Under the pieces are notes generated by a model. It saw only the letters and a list, made by a program, of their open reading frames with translations. It had not been told where the DNA came from and did not search any database. A stretch of 64,000 nt of DNA, from the NCBI GenBank assembly GCA_041499965.1, contig JBGQLG010000002.1:1-64000 (forward strand). The letters run 5' to 3'. The stretch's first letter is position 1. Each line of letters opens with the position of its first letter. The position numbers and the translations under genes are program-made. The stretch comes from AR5 sp041499965. Its GTDB lineage: Bacteria > Methylomirabilota > Methylomirabilia > Rokubacteriales > CSP1-6. Shown piece by piece: positions 43,293 to 52,091 of this stretch.

Positions 43293-44941
43293 TGGCGCGG
43301 CGAGCCCAGACCTATCCCCAAGTGATGGCCACGGCCGCTGATCTCCTGGACGGACGCGTCGTGGCCGCACCGGCCACGCTGGGCGCGGCCGACGCGATGC
43401 GGCTGGCGCGCCGGCGCGGCGGCGACGTCCTGAGCGCGGGGCCCGGCCGCTGGGTGCTGCGCACGGACGCCGCGCGGGCCCACGCGCTCGGCCTCGGCTC
43501 GTTGCCCGTGCGGCGGCTGGCCCGGCCGCTGCCCACCGTGGCGCCCGGCGAGTCGGAGATCGTCGTGCGCCGCCACCTGACCGGCGGGGAGCCCGCCGTG
43601 GTCGTCGTGCGGGGCCGGACACCGCTCGGGGTGGTGCGCCGCGTCCCGCCGCCGGCGGTGATCTCGATGCGGGCTCGCTTCGAGCGCTGGCTCGATGCCG
43701 AGACCCGCTCGCTGCTCGAGGTCATCGGCCGGCTGGCCGCCGAGCAGGGCGCCAGCGCGTTCGTCGTCGGTGGCGTCGTGCGGGACGCCTGGCTCGGACG
43801 CGCTCCCGGCGGTCACGATCTCGACGTCGTCGTCGAGGGGGACGCCCGGCTGGTCGCGCGGTCGCTGGCCGCGGCCCTCGGCGGCACACTGATCGAGCAC
43901 GAGCGATTCCTCACCGCCTCGGTCGAGCTCGCCACCGGGCGGCGGGTCGACGTGGTCACGGCGCGCTCGGAGCGTTACGAGGAGCCCGGCGCGCTGCCGC
44001 GCGTGATGCCGGCCGCGATCGGCGAGGACCTGCGCCGGCGCGACTTCACGGTTAACGCGATGGCGGTCGAGCTGGCCTCGGGAACGTTCGGGCTGCTCGA
44101 CCCCCTGGGCGGCGCCGCCGACGCCGCGCGCCGCCGACTACGCATCCTGCATCCGCTGTCGTTCGTCGAGGATCCCACGCGTCTCTTCCGGGCGGCGCGC
44201 TACGCGGCGCGGCTGGGGTTCACGCTCGACGAGTGGAGCGTGCGCTGCCGCACGCTGGCGCTCGAGCTGGGACCGTACCCGGTGCTCTCACCGGCTCGCA
44301 TCGCCGCCGAGCTGGAGCGCATCCTGGCCGAGCCCGAAGCCGGGCGGGCCCTCGCCGCCCTCGCGCGGGCCGGGGTCTTCCGGCTGCTGGCGCCGCGCCA
44401 CCGCGCCACCCGTGCGGCCGTGGCCCGGCTCGCGGCGCTTCCGGTCACGCTCGAGTGGGCACGCGCCCGGCGTGGTGCGCCGCCGCGGCTCGAGCTCCTC
44501 GCCATGACCCTGGCGGCGGATCAGCCGCAGGCCGTGGCGATGGGGATCCTGCGCGGGCTCGGGCTCAGCGGGGCGCCGCTCGGTCGTGTCCGCGACACCC
44601 TGGCGGCGGCGCCGGCGTTGCGCGAGCGACTGGCCTCGGCCCAGCGTCCGAGCGAGGCCGTCCGGGTGCTGCGCGAGGCCGGGCCACTGGCCCCGGCGTG
44701 GCTCCACCTGGCCGCCGACGAGGCCACGCGTGGACGTCTCTCGCGCATCGGCGGCGACGAGGCGGCGCGGCCCCTGCTGGGCGGCGAGGCGCTGCTCGGC
44801 CTCGGCGTGAGCCGCGGGCCCGACGTCTCCACGGTGCTGAACGTCCTGCGCGACGCGCGGCTGGACGGGGAAATCCACGACCGGCCGGGCGAAATCGACT
44901 ACGTTAAGACCTGGCTCTCGACCCGGACAAAGGAGGGATGA
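43292..44941 (+). CDS. CCA-adding/poly(A) polymerase-family nucleotidyltransferase
   Basis: This 549-residue protein has an N-terminal region of about 130 residues that resembles degenerate CBS repeats (TYPQVMATAADLLDGRVV, VVVVRGRTPLGVVRRV). The class II nucleotidyltransferase head follows: GGVVRDAWLGR and HDLDVVVEGD with the catalytic Asp pair, RRRDFTVNAMAVEL, and FVEDPTRLFRAARYAARLGF. Related A-adding enzymes carry DHH plus CBS domains; here the DHH part is absent. It probably completes tRNA 3' ends. GTG 43292 overlaps the xerD stop. An earlier frame to 43064 runs inside xerD. Confidence 0.88.
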   Translation: MARRAQTYPQVMATAADLLDGRVVAAPATLGAADAMRLARRRGGDVLSAGPGRWVLRTDAARAHALGLGSLPVRRLARPLPTVAPGESEIVVRRHLTGGEPAVVVVRGRTPLGVVRRVPPPAVISMRARFERWLDAETRSLLEVIGRLAAEQGASAFVVGGVVRDAWLGRAPGGHDLDVVVEGDARLVARSLAAALGGTLIEHERFLTASVELATGRRVDVVTARSERYEEPGALPRVMPAAIGEDLRRRDFTVNAMAVELASGTFGLLDPLGGAADAARRRLRILHPLSFVEDPTRLFRAARYAARLGFTLDEWSVRCRTLALELGPYPVLSPARIAAELERILAEPEAGRALAALARAGVFRLLAPRHRATRAAVARLAALPVTLEWARARRGAPPRLELLAMTLAADQPQAVAMGILRGLGLSGAPLGRVRDTLAAAPALRERLASAQRPSEAVRVLREAGPLAPAWLHLAADEATRGRLSRIGGDEAARPLLGGEALLGLGVSRGPDVSTVLNVLRDARLDGEIHDRPGEIDYVKTWLSTRTKEG

Positions 44942-44942
44942 C

Positions 44943-46547
44943 TTGGGCCCGAAATTCATCTTCGTGACCGGCGGCGTGGTCTCCTCGCTGGGCAAAGGGC
45001 TGGCCGCGGCCTCGATCGGCGCGCTGCTGGAGGCGCGGGGCTACCGCGTATCTCTGCAGAAGATGGATCCCTACATCAACGTCGACGCGGGCACGATGAG
45101 TCCCTACCAGCACGGCGAGGTCTTCGTCACCGACGACGGCGGCGAGACCGACCTGGACCTCGGGCACTACGAGCGGTTCACCTCGGCCCGGGTGACGCGT
45201 GATCACAACATCACCACCGGCAAGGTCTACTTCTCGGTCATCCAGAAGGAGCGTCGGGGCGACTACCTCGGACGGACCGTGCAGGTCATCCCCCACATCA
45301 CCGACGAGATCAAGATGTCGGTCCGGCGGGTGGCGCGCGACACCGACATCGTCATCGTGGAAGTCGGCGGCACGGTGGGCGACATCGAGAGCCTCCCGTT
45401 CCTGGAGGCGATCCGCCAGCTCAAGAAGGACGTCGGCAAGGACAACGTGCTCTACGTGCACCTCACGCTGGTGCCCTTCATGCAGGCGGCGGCCGAGTTG
45501 AAGACGAAGGCGACCCAGCACTCGGTCAAGGAGCTCCGTGGGATCGGCATCCAGCCCGATATCTTGCTGTGCCGCACCGATCGTTACCTGCCGCCCGGCA
45601 TCAAGTCGAAGATCGCGCTCTTTTGCGACGTCGAGGAGGAGGCGGTCATCACGGCCAAGGACGTGGAGACCGTCTACGAGGTGCCCCTGGTCTTCCACCG
45701 GGAAGGGCTCGATGAGATCGTCATCAAGCTCCTGGGGCTGGAGGCGCGCCCCATTGATCTCTCCCGCTGGGAGGACGTGGTACGGCGCGTGAAGTCGCCC
45801 CGCACGGCCACGCGGATCGCGGTGGTGGGCAAGTACGTCGAGCTGAAGGATTCCTACAAGAGCCTGATCGAGGCACTGACCCACGGCGGCATCGCCAACG
45901 ACGCGCGGGTGGACGTGGCCTGGGTCGACGCCGAGCACATCGAGCGCGACGGCGCCGAGGCGCACTTCCGTGACGTCCACGGCATCCTGGTGCCGGGCGG
46001 CTTCGGCGATCGGGGGATCGAGGGCAAGATCGAGGCGGTCCGCTACGCCCGGGAGCGGGGCGTGCCGTACTTCGGCATCTGCCTCGGCATGCAGTGCGCA
46101 GTGATCGAGTACGCCCGTCACGTGTGTGGCCTGAGCGGCGCCAACTCCTCGGAGTTCGTGAGCGACGCGCCGCACCTCGTCGTGGATCTGCTACCCGAGC
46201 AGCGGTCGCTCGCCGACAAGGGCGGCACCATGCGGCTGGGTCTCTACCCGATCCTCCTCACCGAGGGCACGCGCGCCTCGCGGCTGTACGGGCAGGCGAT
46301 CATCCACGAGCGGCACCGGCACCGCTACGAGGTCAACAACGACTACCTCAAGAACCTGGAGAAGCACGGCCTGGCGGTGTCGGGGATCTGGGCCGAGAAG
46401 CAGCTCGTCGAGATCGTGGAGCTGCCGGACCATCCCTACTTCGTCGCCGGGCAGTTCCACCCCGAGTTCCGCTCCCGCCCGTGGGATCCGCATCCGCTGT
46501 TCGCCGGCTTCATCAAGGCCGCCCTCGATCACGGGCCCGCCGCGTGA
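44943..46547 (+). CDS. pyrG: CTP synthase
   Basis: This 534-residue enzyme converts UTP to CTP with glutamine as nitrogen source. The N-terminal synthase domain has FIFVTGGVVSSLGKGLAAAS and the DPYINVDAGTMSPYQHGEVF segment. The glutamine amidotransferase domain has the catalytic Cys in GICLGMQCAV and the His-Glu pair in FHPEFRS. The start is TTG at 44943, one base after the preceding stop, with AAAGGAGGG as ribosome site. It heads the pyrG-kdsA-kdsD cluster, a link between CTP supply and CMP-KDO formation. Confidence 0.97.
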   Translation: MGPKFIFVTGGVVSSLGKGLAAASIGALLEARGYRVSLQKMDPYINVDAGTMSPYQHGEVFVTDDGGETDLDLGHYERFTSARVTRDHNITTGKVYFSVIQKERRGDYLGRTVQVIPHITDEIKMSVRRVARDTDIVIVEVGGTVGDIESLPFLEAIRQLKKDVGKDNVLYVHLTLVPFMQAAAELKTKATQHSVKELRGIGIQPDILLCRTDRYLPPGIKSKIALFCDVEEEAVITAKDVETVYEVPLVFHREGLDEIVIKLLGLEARPIDLSRWEDVVRRVKSPRTATRIAVVGKYVELKDSYKSLIEALTHGGIANDARVDVAWVDAEHIERDGAEAHFRDVHGILVPGGFGDRGIEGKIEAVRYARERGVPYFGICLGMQCAVIEYARHVCGLSGANSSEFVSDAPHLVVDLLPEQRSLADKGGTMRLGLYPILLTEGTRASRLYGQAIIHERHRHRYEVNNDYLKNLEKHGLAVSGIWAEKQLVEIVELPDHPYFVAGQFHPEFRSRPWDPHPLFAGFIKAALDHGPAA

Positions 46548-47392
46548 GCACCAGGCGCGAGGTCCCGGTGGCCGGGCTGACGATCGGGGGCGCGCATCCG
46601 CTCGTCCTCATCGGCGGCCCGTGCGCGATCGAGAGCGAGGCGCACGCGCTGATGACCGCCGAGCGCCTGATCGCGATCACGGCCGAGCGGCGCGTGCCCT
46701 TCATCTACAAGTCCTCCTACGACAAGGCCAACCGATCGTCCGTCAACAGCTACCGCGGCCCCGGCCTGGTCGAGGGCCTGCGGATCTTGCGCAAGGTGCG
46801 CGACACGCTCCACGTGCCCGTCCTCTCGGACATCCACCAGGTGAGCGAGGTCGACCCCGCGGCCGAGGTGCTGGACGTCCTGCAGATCCCGGCCTTCCTG
46901 TGCCGGCAGACCGACCTGATCCTGGCCGCCGCCGCCACCGGCAAGCCGGTGAACGTCAAGAAGGGGCAGTTCGTGGCGCCCCGTGACATGCGCCACGTCG
47001 TCGACAAGATCCTGTCCAAGGGCAACGAGGCCATTTTGTTGACCGAGCGCGGGGCCTCCTTCGGGTACAACAACCTCGTGGTGGACATGCGCGGCCTGGC
47101 GGTGATGGGCGAGCTCGGCTACCCCGTGGTGTTCGACGCCACTCACTCGGTGCAATTGCCGGGCGGCGCCGGTGATCGCTCGGGCGGCGAGCGCCGCTAC
47201 GTGCAGGGGCTGGCCCGGGCCGCGGTCGCCTTCGGCATCGACGCGCTGTTCATGGAGATGCACGAGGACCCCGATCGCACGCTGCCCGACGGCCGGCCGC
47301 TGTCCGACGGCCCCAACATGCTGCGCATCGACGAGCTCCCGCGGCTGCTCGACCAGTTGCTGGCCATCCGCGCGGGGCTGGAGGCGCCGTGA
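46544..47392 (+). CDS. kdsA: KDO-8-phosphate synthase
   Basis: This 282-residue enzyme condenses arabinose-5-phosphate with phosphoenolpyruvate to KDO-8-phosphate, the first committed step toward KDO of lipopolysaccharide. Family motifs are GGPCAIESEAHAL, YKSSYDKANRSS, LQIPAFLCRQTDL, VNVKKGQFVAPRDM and FDATHSVQLPGG. The Cys in the GGPCAIE motif agrees with the metal-dependent class, but this is weak evidence. The GTG start overlaps the pyrG stop; the end overlaps the kdsD start. This tight coupling supports an LPS sugar operon. Confidence 0.96.
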   Translation: MSTRREVPVAGLTIGGAHPLVLIGGPCAIESEAHALMTAERLIAITAERRVPFIYKSSYDKANRSSVNSYRGPGLVEGLRILRKVRDTLHVPVLSDIHQVSEVDPAAEVLDVLQIPAFLCRQTDLILAAAATGKPVNVKKGQFVAPRDMRHVVDKILSKGNEAILLTERGASFGYNNLVVDMRGLAVMGELGYPVVFDATHSVQLPGGAGDRSGGERRYVQGLARAAVAFGIDALFMEMHEDPDRTLPDGRPLSDGPNMLRIDELPRLLDQLLAIRAGLEAP

Positions 47393-48402
47393 GCGCGACG
47401 CCGCGCCGCGATCTGCGCCGGCTGGCCGAGCGCGTGCTGCGCATGGAGGCCGAGGCGATCCTGGCGCTGGTGCCCAAGCTCGACGAGGGCTTCGAGCGCG
47501 CGGTCGACGTGCTGTACCGCTGCGCCGGACGGGTCATCGTCACCGGCATGGGCAAGTCGGGCCACGTGGGGCGCAAGATGGCCGCCACGCTGGCGGCGAC
47601 GGGGACGCCCGCCTTCTTCCTGCATCCCGCCGAGGGCGCGCACGGCGATCTCGGCATGGTGGCCCGCACCGACGTGGTCGTGGCGCTGTCGAATTCCGGC
47701 GAGACCGACGAGATGCTCACGATCCTGCCCACGCTCAAGCGCCTGGGCGTGCCCATCGTGCTGATGACCGGCAACCCCAAGTCCACCCTGGCGCAACAGT
47801 GCGAGGTGGTCCTCGATGTCGGCGTCGCCGAGGAAGCGTGCCCCATGAACCTGGCGCCGACTTCTTCCACCACCGCGGCGCTGGCCCTGAGCGACGCGCT
47901 GGCCATGGCCCTGCTCGACCTGCGCGGGCTCCGGCCTGAGGACTATGCCGCACTGCATCCGGGCGGCACGCTCGGCTGGCGGGCGCTCTTCCGCGTCGCC
48001 GACCTCATGCACGCCGGCGACTCGCTGCCGATGGTGACGGAAGACGCCTCGCTTCGTGCCGCCGTGGAAGAGATGACGCGCCCCCGAGCGCGCTCCGCCG
48101 CGGCGGGCGAGACGCCGCACGCCTGCGGAATGACGACGGTGGTGGACGGCGAGGGGCGTCTGGTGGGCGTGATCACGGACGGCGACCTCCGTCGCCTGCA
48201 CCTGCGCGGCCTGCCCTTCGAGGGCGCGCGGGCGGGCGCGATCGCGTCCCGAAATCCCAAGACCATCGCCGCCGACGACCTGGCCGCCAAGGCGCTCGAG
48301 GTCATGGAGGGGACGATCACCAGCCTCGTGGTGGTGGACGAGAGCGGGCGGCCGCTCGGGGTCATTCACCTGCACGATATCTTGCGCGCGAAGATCGTGT
48401 AG
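47389..48402 (+). CDS. kdsD: arabinose-5-phosphate isomerase
   Basis: This 337-residue enzyme interconverts ribulose-5-phosphate and arabinose-5-phosphate, the KdsA substrate. It has an N-terminal SIS domain (VIVTGMGKSGHVGRKMAATL, VALSNSGETDEML, PTSSTTAALALSDALAMALL) and two C-terminal CBS domains (VADLMHAGDSLPMV; ALEVMEGTITSLVVVDESGR). Domain order and length agree with KdsD/KpsF. GTG 47389 overlaps kdsA. A hairpin with T-runs follows the stop. The KDO-8-phosphate phosphatase KdsC, usually next, is absent here. Confidence 0.95.
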   Translation: MSATPRRDLRRLAERVLRMEAEAILALVPKLDEGFERAVDVLYRCAGRVIVTGMGKSGHVGRKMAATLAATGTPAFFLHPAEGAHGDLGMVARTDVVVALSNSGETDEMLTILPTLKRLGVPIVLMTGNPKSTLAQQCEVVLDVGVAEEACPMNLAPTSSTTAALALSDALAMALLDLRGLRPEDYAALHPGGTLGWRALFRVADLMHAGDSLPMVTEDASLRAAVEEMTRPRARSAAAGETPHACGMTTVVDGEGRLVGVITDGDLRRLHLRGLPFEGARAGAIASRNPKTIAADDLAAKALEVMEGTITSLVVVDESGRPLGVIHLHDILRAKIV

Positions 48403-48412
48403 TCCCCACGCG

Positions 48413-48443
48413 CTCGCGCCGCGCGAGTCGCCTTTTCGCTTTT
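48413..48443 (+). terminator. terminator after kdsD
   Basis: CTCGCG (48413-48418) pairs with CGCGAG (48422-48427) around CCG. Two T4 runs follow (CCTTTTCGCTTTT). It separates the pyrG-kdsA-kdsD unit from the lptC unit. Confidence 0.6.
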
Positions 48444-48493
48444 GAGTCCCAACGCACCGTGGTAGGCTGGTACCAAAATTGCACGGCGTAGCA

Positions 48494-49045
48494 ATGCGTG
48501 ACTTGGCGCGCGGCATCCTAGCAGTCGTCGTCGTGTTCGTCGTGGCGGTGACTGCGGTGCTGGTCGTCAGGAGCCGCTCGGCCCGGATCGAGCCATCAGG
48601 GCCGGCGCCGTCCACCGCAGACCTCCAGATCAAGGAAGTGGACCTCGAAGAGGAGGCCAAGGGTGTGCGCTGGAAACTCAAGGCCGAGCAGGCGCTGATG
48701 TACGAGCAGGCCGGACAGACGCAGTTGCGGAACCTGGTCGCGAAGATCTATCAACGCGAGCGGTCGTGGACGATCGTCGGCGAGGAGGGGCAACTGGAGC
48801 GCGCCACCAACAACGTCGAGGTGCGGCGCAACGTGGTGGTGACCTCGGACGACGGACTCCGCCTGGAGACGACGGTGCTGCGCTGGGAGGCGGCCACCAA
48901 GCGGTTGTGGACGGACGCGCCGGTCCTGCTGACGCGCGAGGGGTCGACCGTGCGGGGCAGCGGGCTCGACGTCCGGATGGAGGACGAGGCCACCACGATC
49001 TCGGGGCCCGTGCGGGCGACGTTCGAGATAGGCCGGAGGCGGTGA
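48494..49045 (+). CDS. lptC: LPS export protein LptC
   Basis: This 183-residue single-pass inner membrane protein has an N-terminal anchor (ILAVVVVFVVAVTAVLVV). A periplasmic beta-jellyroll domain follows: LQIKEVDLEEEAKGVRWKLK and VVTSDDGLRLETTVLRWEAA. It links the LptBFG complex to the LptA bridge. A TTG at 48479 would add five residues, but the ATG at 48494 places a basic residue before the anchor as usual. Its stop overlaps the lptA start. The position before lptA and lptB confirms the call despite low sequence conservation. Confidence 0.88.
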   Translation: MRDLARGILAVVVVFVVAVTAVLVVRSRSARIEPSGPAPSTADLQIKEVDLEEEAKGVRWKLKAEQALMYEQAGQTQLRNLVAKIYQRERSWTIVGEEGQLERATNNVEVRRNVVVTSDDGLRLETTVLRWEAATKRLWTDAPVLLTREGSTVRGSGLDVRMEDEATTISGPVRATFEIGRRR

Positions 49046-49656
49046 AGCGAATGGTGGGCATGGCGGCGGTGGTGGTCGGGCTGGTGGTGGCCGCGGTGGG
49101 CGTGGCGCAGCCGCAGTCGGCGACGCCAGCAGTGTCGACGCCGACCGGCCCGCCGGCCGCTGGGAAGGCGGTGCCGCGCGCCAAGGCCGGGGGGAGTCAG
49201 CCGGTCACGGTCGATTCCGACAAGATGGAGCGGTTCGGCAAGGAGAGCCTGGTCATCTTCACCGGCAACGTGATCGCGCGCCAGAACAACTCGGTGCAGT
49301 ACGCCGACCGCATGGAGGTCTACCTCGACGAGAAGGGCGACCGCATCTTGCGGACGGTCTCGACCGGTAACGTGCGCATCATCACCAGCGACTGTCGGAC
49401 CGGCACGGCGGCCCGCGCCGAGTATCACGAGCTGGATCAGCGGGTGGTGCTGACCGGCAACGCCCGCGTGTGGCAGGAGGACAACGTCGTCACCGGCGAG
49501 AGCATCGTGATCTACATCGCGCAGGACCGCTCGGTCGTGCAGGGCGGCACCCAGGAGCGGGTGAAGGCCATCTTCTATCCGCGCGAGGACAAGAAGGACG
49601 GAGTGCGGGACGCCGCGGTGGCCGCCAAGAAACCGCCGGCACAGTGCGCGAACTGA
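49042..49656 (+). CDS. lptA: LPS transport periplasmic protein LptA
   Basis: This 204-residue protein has a signal peptide (AAVVVGLVVAAVGVAQP), a short Pro/Ala/Thr-rich linker, and an OstA/LptA beta-jellyroll: VTVDSDKMERFGKESLVIFT, VIARQNNSVQYADRMEVYL, GNVRIITSDC, RVVLTGNARVWQEDNVVTGE. It forms the periplasmic bridge for lipopolysaccharide. The GTG at 49042 overlaps the lptC stop; ATG 49051 is an alternative three codons in. The C-terminal 30 residues are basic and end in AQCAN, which is not a family feature. Confidence 0.92.
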   Translation: MKRMVGMAAVVVGLVVAAVGVAQPQSATPAVSTPTGPPAAGKAVPRAKAGGSQPVTVDSDKMERFGKESLVIFTGNVIARQNNSVQYADRMEVYLDEKGDRILRTVSTGNVRIITSDCRTGTAARAEYHELDQRVVLTGNARVWQEDNVVTGESIVIYIAQDRSVVQGGTQERVKAIFYPREDKKDGVRDAAVAAKKPPAQCAN

Positions 49657-49660
49657 CGCG

Positions 49661-50383
49661 ATGGAAGGCCTGGTCGCCCAGGGGCTGCAGAAATGGTTCA
49701 AGCACCGCAAGGTGGTGGACAACGTGTCCCTCGACATCCACCGCGGCGAGGTGGTCGGACTGCTCGGACCCAACGGCGCCGGCAAGACCACGTCGTTCTA
49801 CATGATGGTCGGCTTGCTGCCGACGGAGGGCGGACGTATCTTCTTGGAGGGGCAGGAGATCACCGCGCTGCCCATGTATCGGCGCTGCCGCATGGGCGTC
49901 GGCTACTTGCCGCAGGAGTCGTCGGTCTTCAGAAAGTTGACGGTCGAGGAAAATCTCATGGCGATCCTGGAGACGCTGGACCTGACCGCCGACGAGCGGC
50001 GCGAGCGGGCTCGCGACCTCCTCGCCGAGCTCGACCTGACCGCGCTGGCGCCGTATCCGGCCTATACGCTGTCGGGTGGTGAGCGCCGGCGACTGGAGAT
50101 CACGCGGGCCCTCGTGACCTCGCCGCAGTATCTCCTCCTCGACGAGCCGTTCACGGGCATCGACCCGATCGCGATCGCGGACATCCAGGAGATCATCGCC
50201 CGGCTGCGCGACCGGGGCATCGGCATCCTCATCACCGACCACAATGTGCGCGAGACGCTGGCCATCACCGACCGCGCGTACATCCTGTACGGCGGCAAGA
50301 TCCTCGTCGCCGGCACGGCCAGCGAAGTCGCCAACAATCCGATCGCCCGGGAGATCTATCTCGGGGAGAAATTCGCCCTCTAA
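49661..50383 (+). CDS. lptB: LPS export ABC transporter ATPase LptB
   Basis: This 240-residue ATPase powers LPS extraction by LptFG. Walker A is GPNGAGKTT, the Q loop GYLPQESSVFRKLTVEEN, the signature LSGGERRRLEITRAL, Walker B LLLDEPFTGIDP and the switch ITDHNVRETL. The QESSVFRKLTVEENLMAIL stretch and the C-terminal IYLGEKFAL are typical of LptB. It starts five bases after lptA. The cognate permeases are on a single fused gene 10 kb away (60702-63065). Confidence 0.97.
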   Translation: MEGLVAQGLQKWFKHRKVVDNVSLDIHRGEVVGLLGPNGAGKTTSFYMMVGLLPTEGGRIFLEGQEITALPMYRRCRMGVGYLPQESSVFRKLTVEENLMAILETLDLTADERRERARDLLAELDLTALAPYPAYTLSGGERRRLEITRALVTSPQYLLLDEPFTGIDPIAIADIQEIIARLRDRGIGILITDHNVRETLAITDRAYILYGGKILVAGTASEVANNPIAREIYLGEKFAL

Positions 50384-50406
50384 GGGCACGGGGACGAGAC
50401 GTAGCC

Positions 50407-51864
50407 ATGGCCATGGAAGCGCGCCTCTCACTTCGGCAGAGCCAGCGGGTCGTCATGACCCCGCTGCTGCAGCAGGCCATCCAGCTCCTCCAGCTCTCCA
50501 CGCTGGAGCTGCAGGAGGTCGTGCAGAAAGAGCTGCTCGAGAACCCGCTGCTGGAGGAGGTGGCGCCCGAGACCGACGGCGCCGAGGCGCCGGCGGCGGC
50601 CGCCACACCCGACGCGCCGGCCCCGACCCCCGTGGAGCCGGCCCCGGTTGACCCGTCGCCGACGAGCGAGCGCCAGACCGACGACCTGCCCTTCGACCTC
50701 AACGCCGTCATGTTCGACGATCACGAGGAGCGCTCGCTGGTCGCCCAGGAGGATCGCGAGGACCTGCCGTTCGAGAACATCGTGCGCTCGGTCAACTCGC
50801 TCACCGACCACCTGGACGAGCAGCTGCGGTTCACCATCGAAGACCCGCTCATGCGCCGCATCGGCAACGAGATTATCGGCAACCTCGACGAGGACGGCTA
50901 CCTGCGGGCGGAGCTGAGCGAGATCGCCACCCGCTGCGAGACCACCCTCGACCAGGTCGAGAAGGTGCTCGTGCTCATCCAGGCCTTCGATCCGCCCGGC
51001 GTGGCCGCCCGCTCCATCCAGGAGTGCCTGCTCCTGCAGCTCAAGATCGATCCCAATCCCGACCCGGTCTCGGTGGAGATCGTGGAGGAGCACTTCGACG
51101 AGCTGAGCCGCCGGCGGTATCCGGACATCGCCCGGGCGCTGAAGCTGCCGCTCGACCGTGTGATGGAGTCGGTCGAGGAGATCATGGGCCTCGAGCCCAA
51201 GCCGGGCCGGCGCTTCGGGGGCAGCGACTCGCGCTACATCGTCCCCGACGTGGTCGTGCACAAGATGGGCAGCGAGTACGTCGTCGTCCTCAACGAGGAC
51301 GGCATCCCGCGGCTGCGGGTGAACTCGCTGTACCGCTCGCTGCTGCGCAGCTCCGGGGACGACGCCCGGGCCTACGTCGAGCAGAAGCTGCGCTCGGCGG
51401 TGTGGCTCATCAAGTCGGTCGACCAGCGCCAGCGCACGCTGCGCAAGGTGACCCAATCGATCGTCAAGTTCCAGCGCGATTTCCTGGATAAGGGCTTGCC
51501 GTGCCTGCGCCCGCTCTCGCTGCGCGACGTGGGCGAGGACATCGGTATGCACGAGTCGACGATCAGCCGGGTGACCACCAACAAGTACGTCGAGACGCCC
51601 CAGGGATTGTTCGAGCTCAAGTTTTTCTTCCACAGCGGCATCGCCTCGGGCGACGGCGAGATGGTGTCCTCCGTCTCGGTGAAGAAGATGATCCAGGATC
51701 TGCTGGCCAACGAGGACGCGGCCAAGCCCCTGTCCGACCAGGAGGTCGCCCAGATCCTCAAGGGCCGCGGCCTGACAATCGCCCGCCGCACCGTGGCCAA
51801 GTATCGCGAGGAGCTGGGCATCCTCCCGTCCCACCAGCGCCGCCTGGCCCCGAAGCGCCGGTGA
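50407..51864 (+). CDS. rpoN: RNA polymerase sigma-54 factor
   Basis: This 485-residue alternative sigma factor recognises -24/-12 promoters and needs AAA+ activators. Region I is Gln/Leu-rich (LSLRQSQRVVMTPLLQQAIQ). An acidic region II has Pro/Ala/Thr stretches, followed by the core-binding domain. The C-terminal helix-turn-helix precedes the RpoN box ARRTVAKYRE. The position after lptB is the usual one in Gram-negative genomes. No activator gene and no clear -24/-12 promoter was seen in this window. An 84-85 base tandem repeat follows the stop. Confidence 0.97.
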   Translation: MAMEARLSLRQSQRVVMTPLLQQAIQLLQLSTLELQEVVQKELLENPLLEEVAPETDGAEAPAAAATPDAPAPTPVEPAPVDPSPTSERQTDDLPFDLNAVMFDDHEERSLVAQEDREDLPFENIVRSVNSLTDHLDEQLRFTIEDPLMRRIGNEIIGNLDEDGYLRAELSEIATRCETTLDQVEKVLVLIQAFDPPGVAARSIQECLLLQLKIDPNPDPVSVEIVEEHFDELSRRRYPDIARALKLPLDRVMESVEEIMGLEPKPGRRFGGSDSRYIVPDVVVHKMGSEYVVVLNEDGIPRLRVNSLYRSLLRSSGDDARAYVEQKLRSAVWLIKSVDQRQRTLRKVTQSIVKFQRDFLDKGLPCLRPLSLRDVGEDIGMHESTISRVTTNKYVETPQGLFELKFFFHSGIASGDGEMVSSVSVKKMIQDLLANEDAAKPLSDQEVAQILKGRGLTIARRTVAKYREELGILPSHQRRLAPKRR

Positions 51865-51870
51865 TCAAGG

Positions 51871-52062
51871 GTTAGGGGAGCGTGTCGGGGCTCCAGCCGG
51901 AGCGCCCGACCGAGGAGCGCCCCGGCTGCGCCGGGATGTGACGAGCGTCTGGGGGGTTGGGGGCCATGTCGGGGCCCCAGCCGGAGCGCGCGACCGAGGA
52001 GCGCCCCGGCTGTGCCGGGGCGTGACGAGCGTGCGGGGGTTTGGGGGCCATGTCGGGGCCCC
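51871..52062. repeat. 84-85 base tandem repeat between rpoN and hpf
   Basis: Unit 1 (51871-51955) and unit 2 (51956-52039) are nearly identical. A partial third unit runs from 52040 to about 52062. Each unit has two hairpins: GCCCCGGCT with CGCCGGG-like pairing, and GGGGCC(C) around CATGTC. It fills the whole 227-base gap apart from the hpf ribosome site (AGAAAGGAAAGG). Confidence 0.88.
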
Positions 52063-52091
52063 CATCTAAGATAAGAAAGGAAAGGCCGCCC

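Noticed and set aside
51871..52062. CRISPR-like array in the repeat between rpoN and hpf
   Set aside because: The whole 84-85 base unit repeats without unique spacers, and there are no cas genes.
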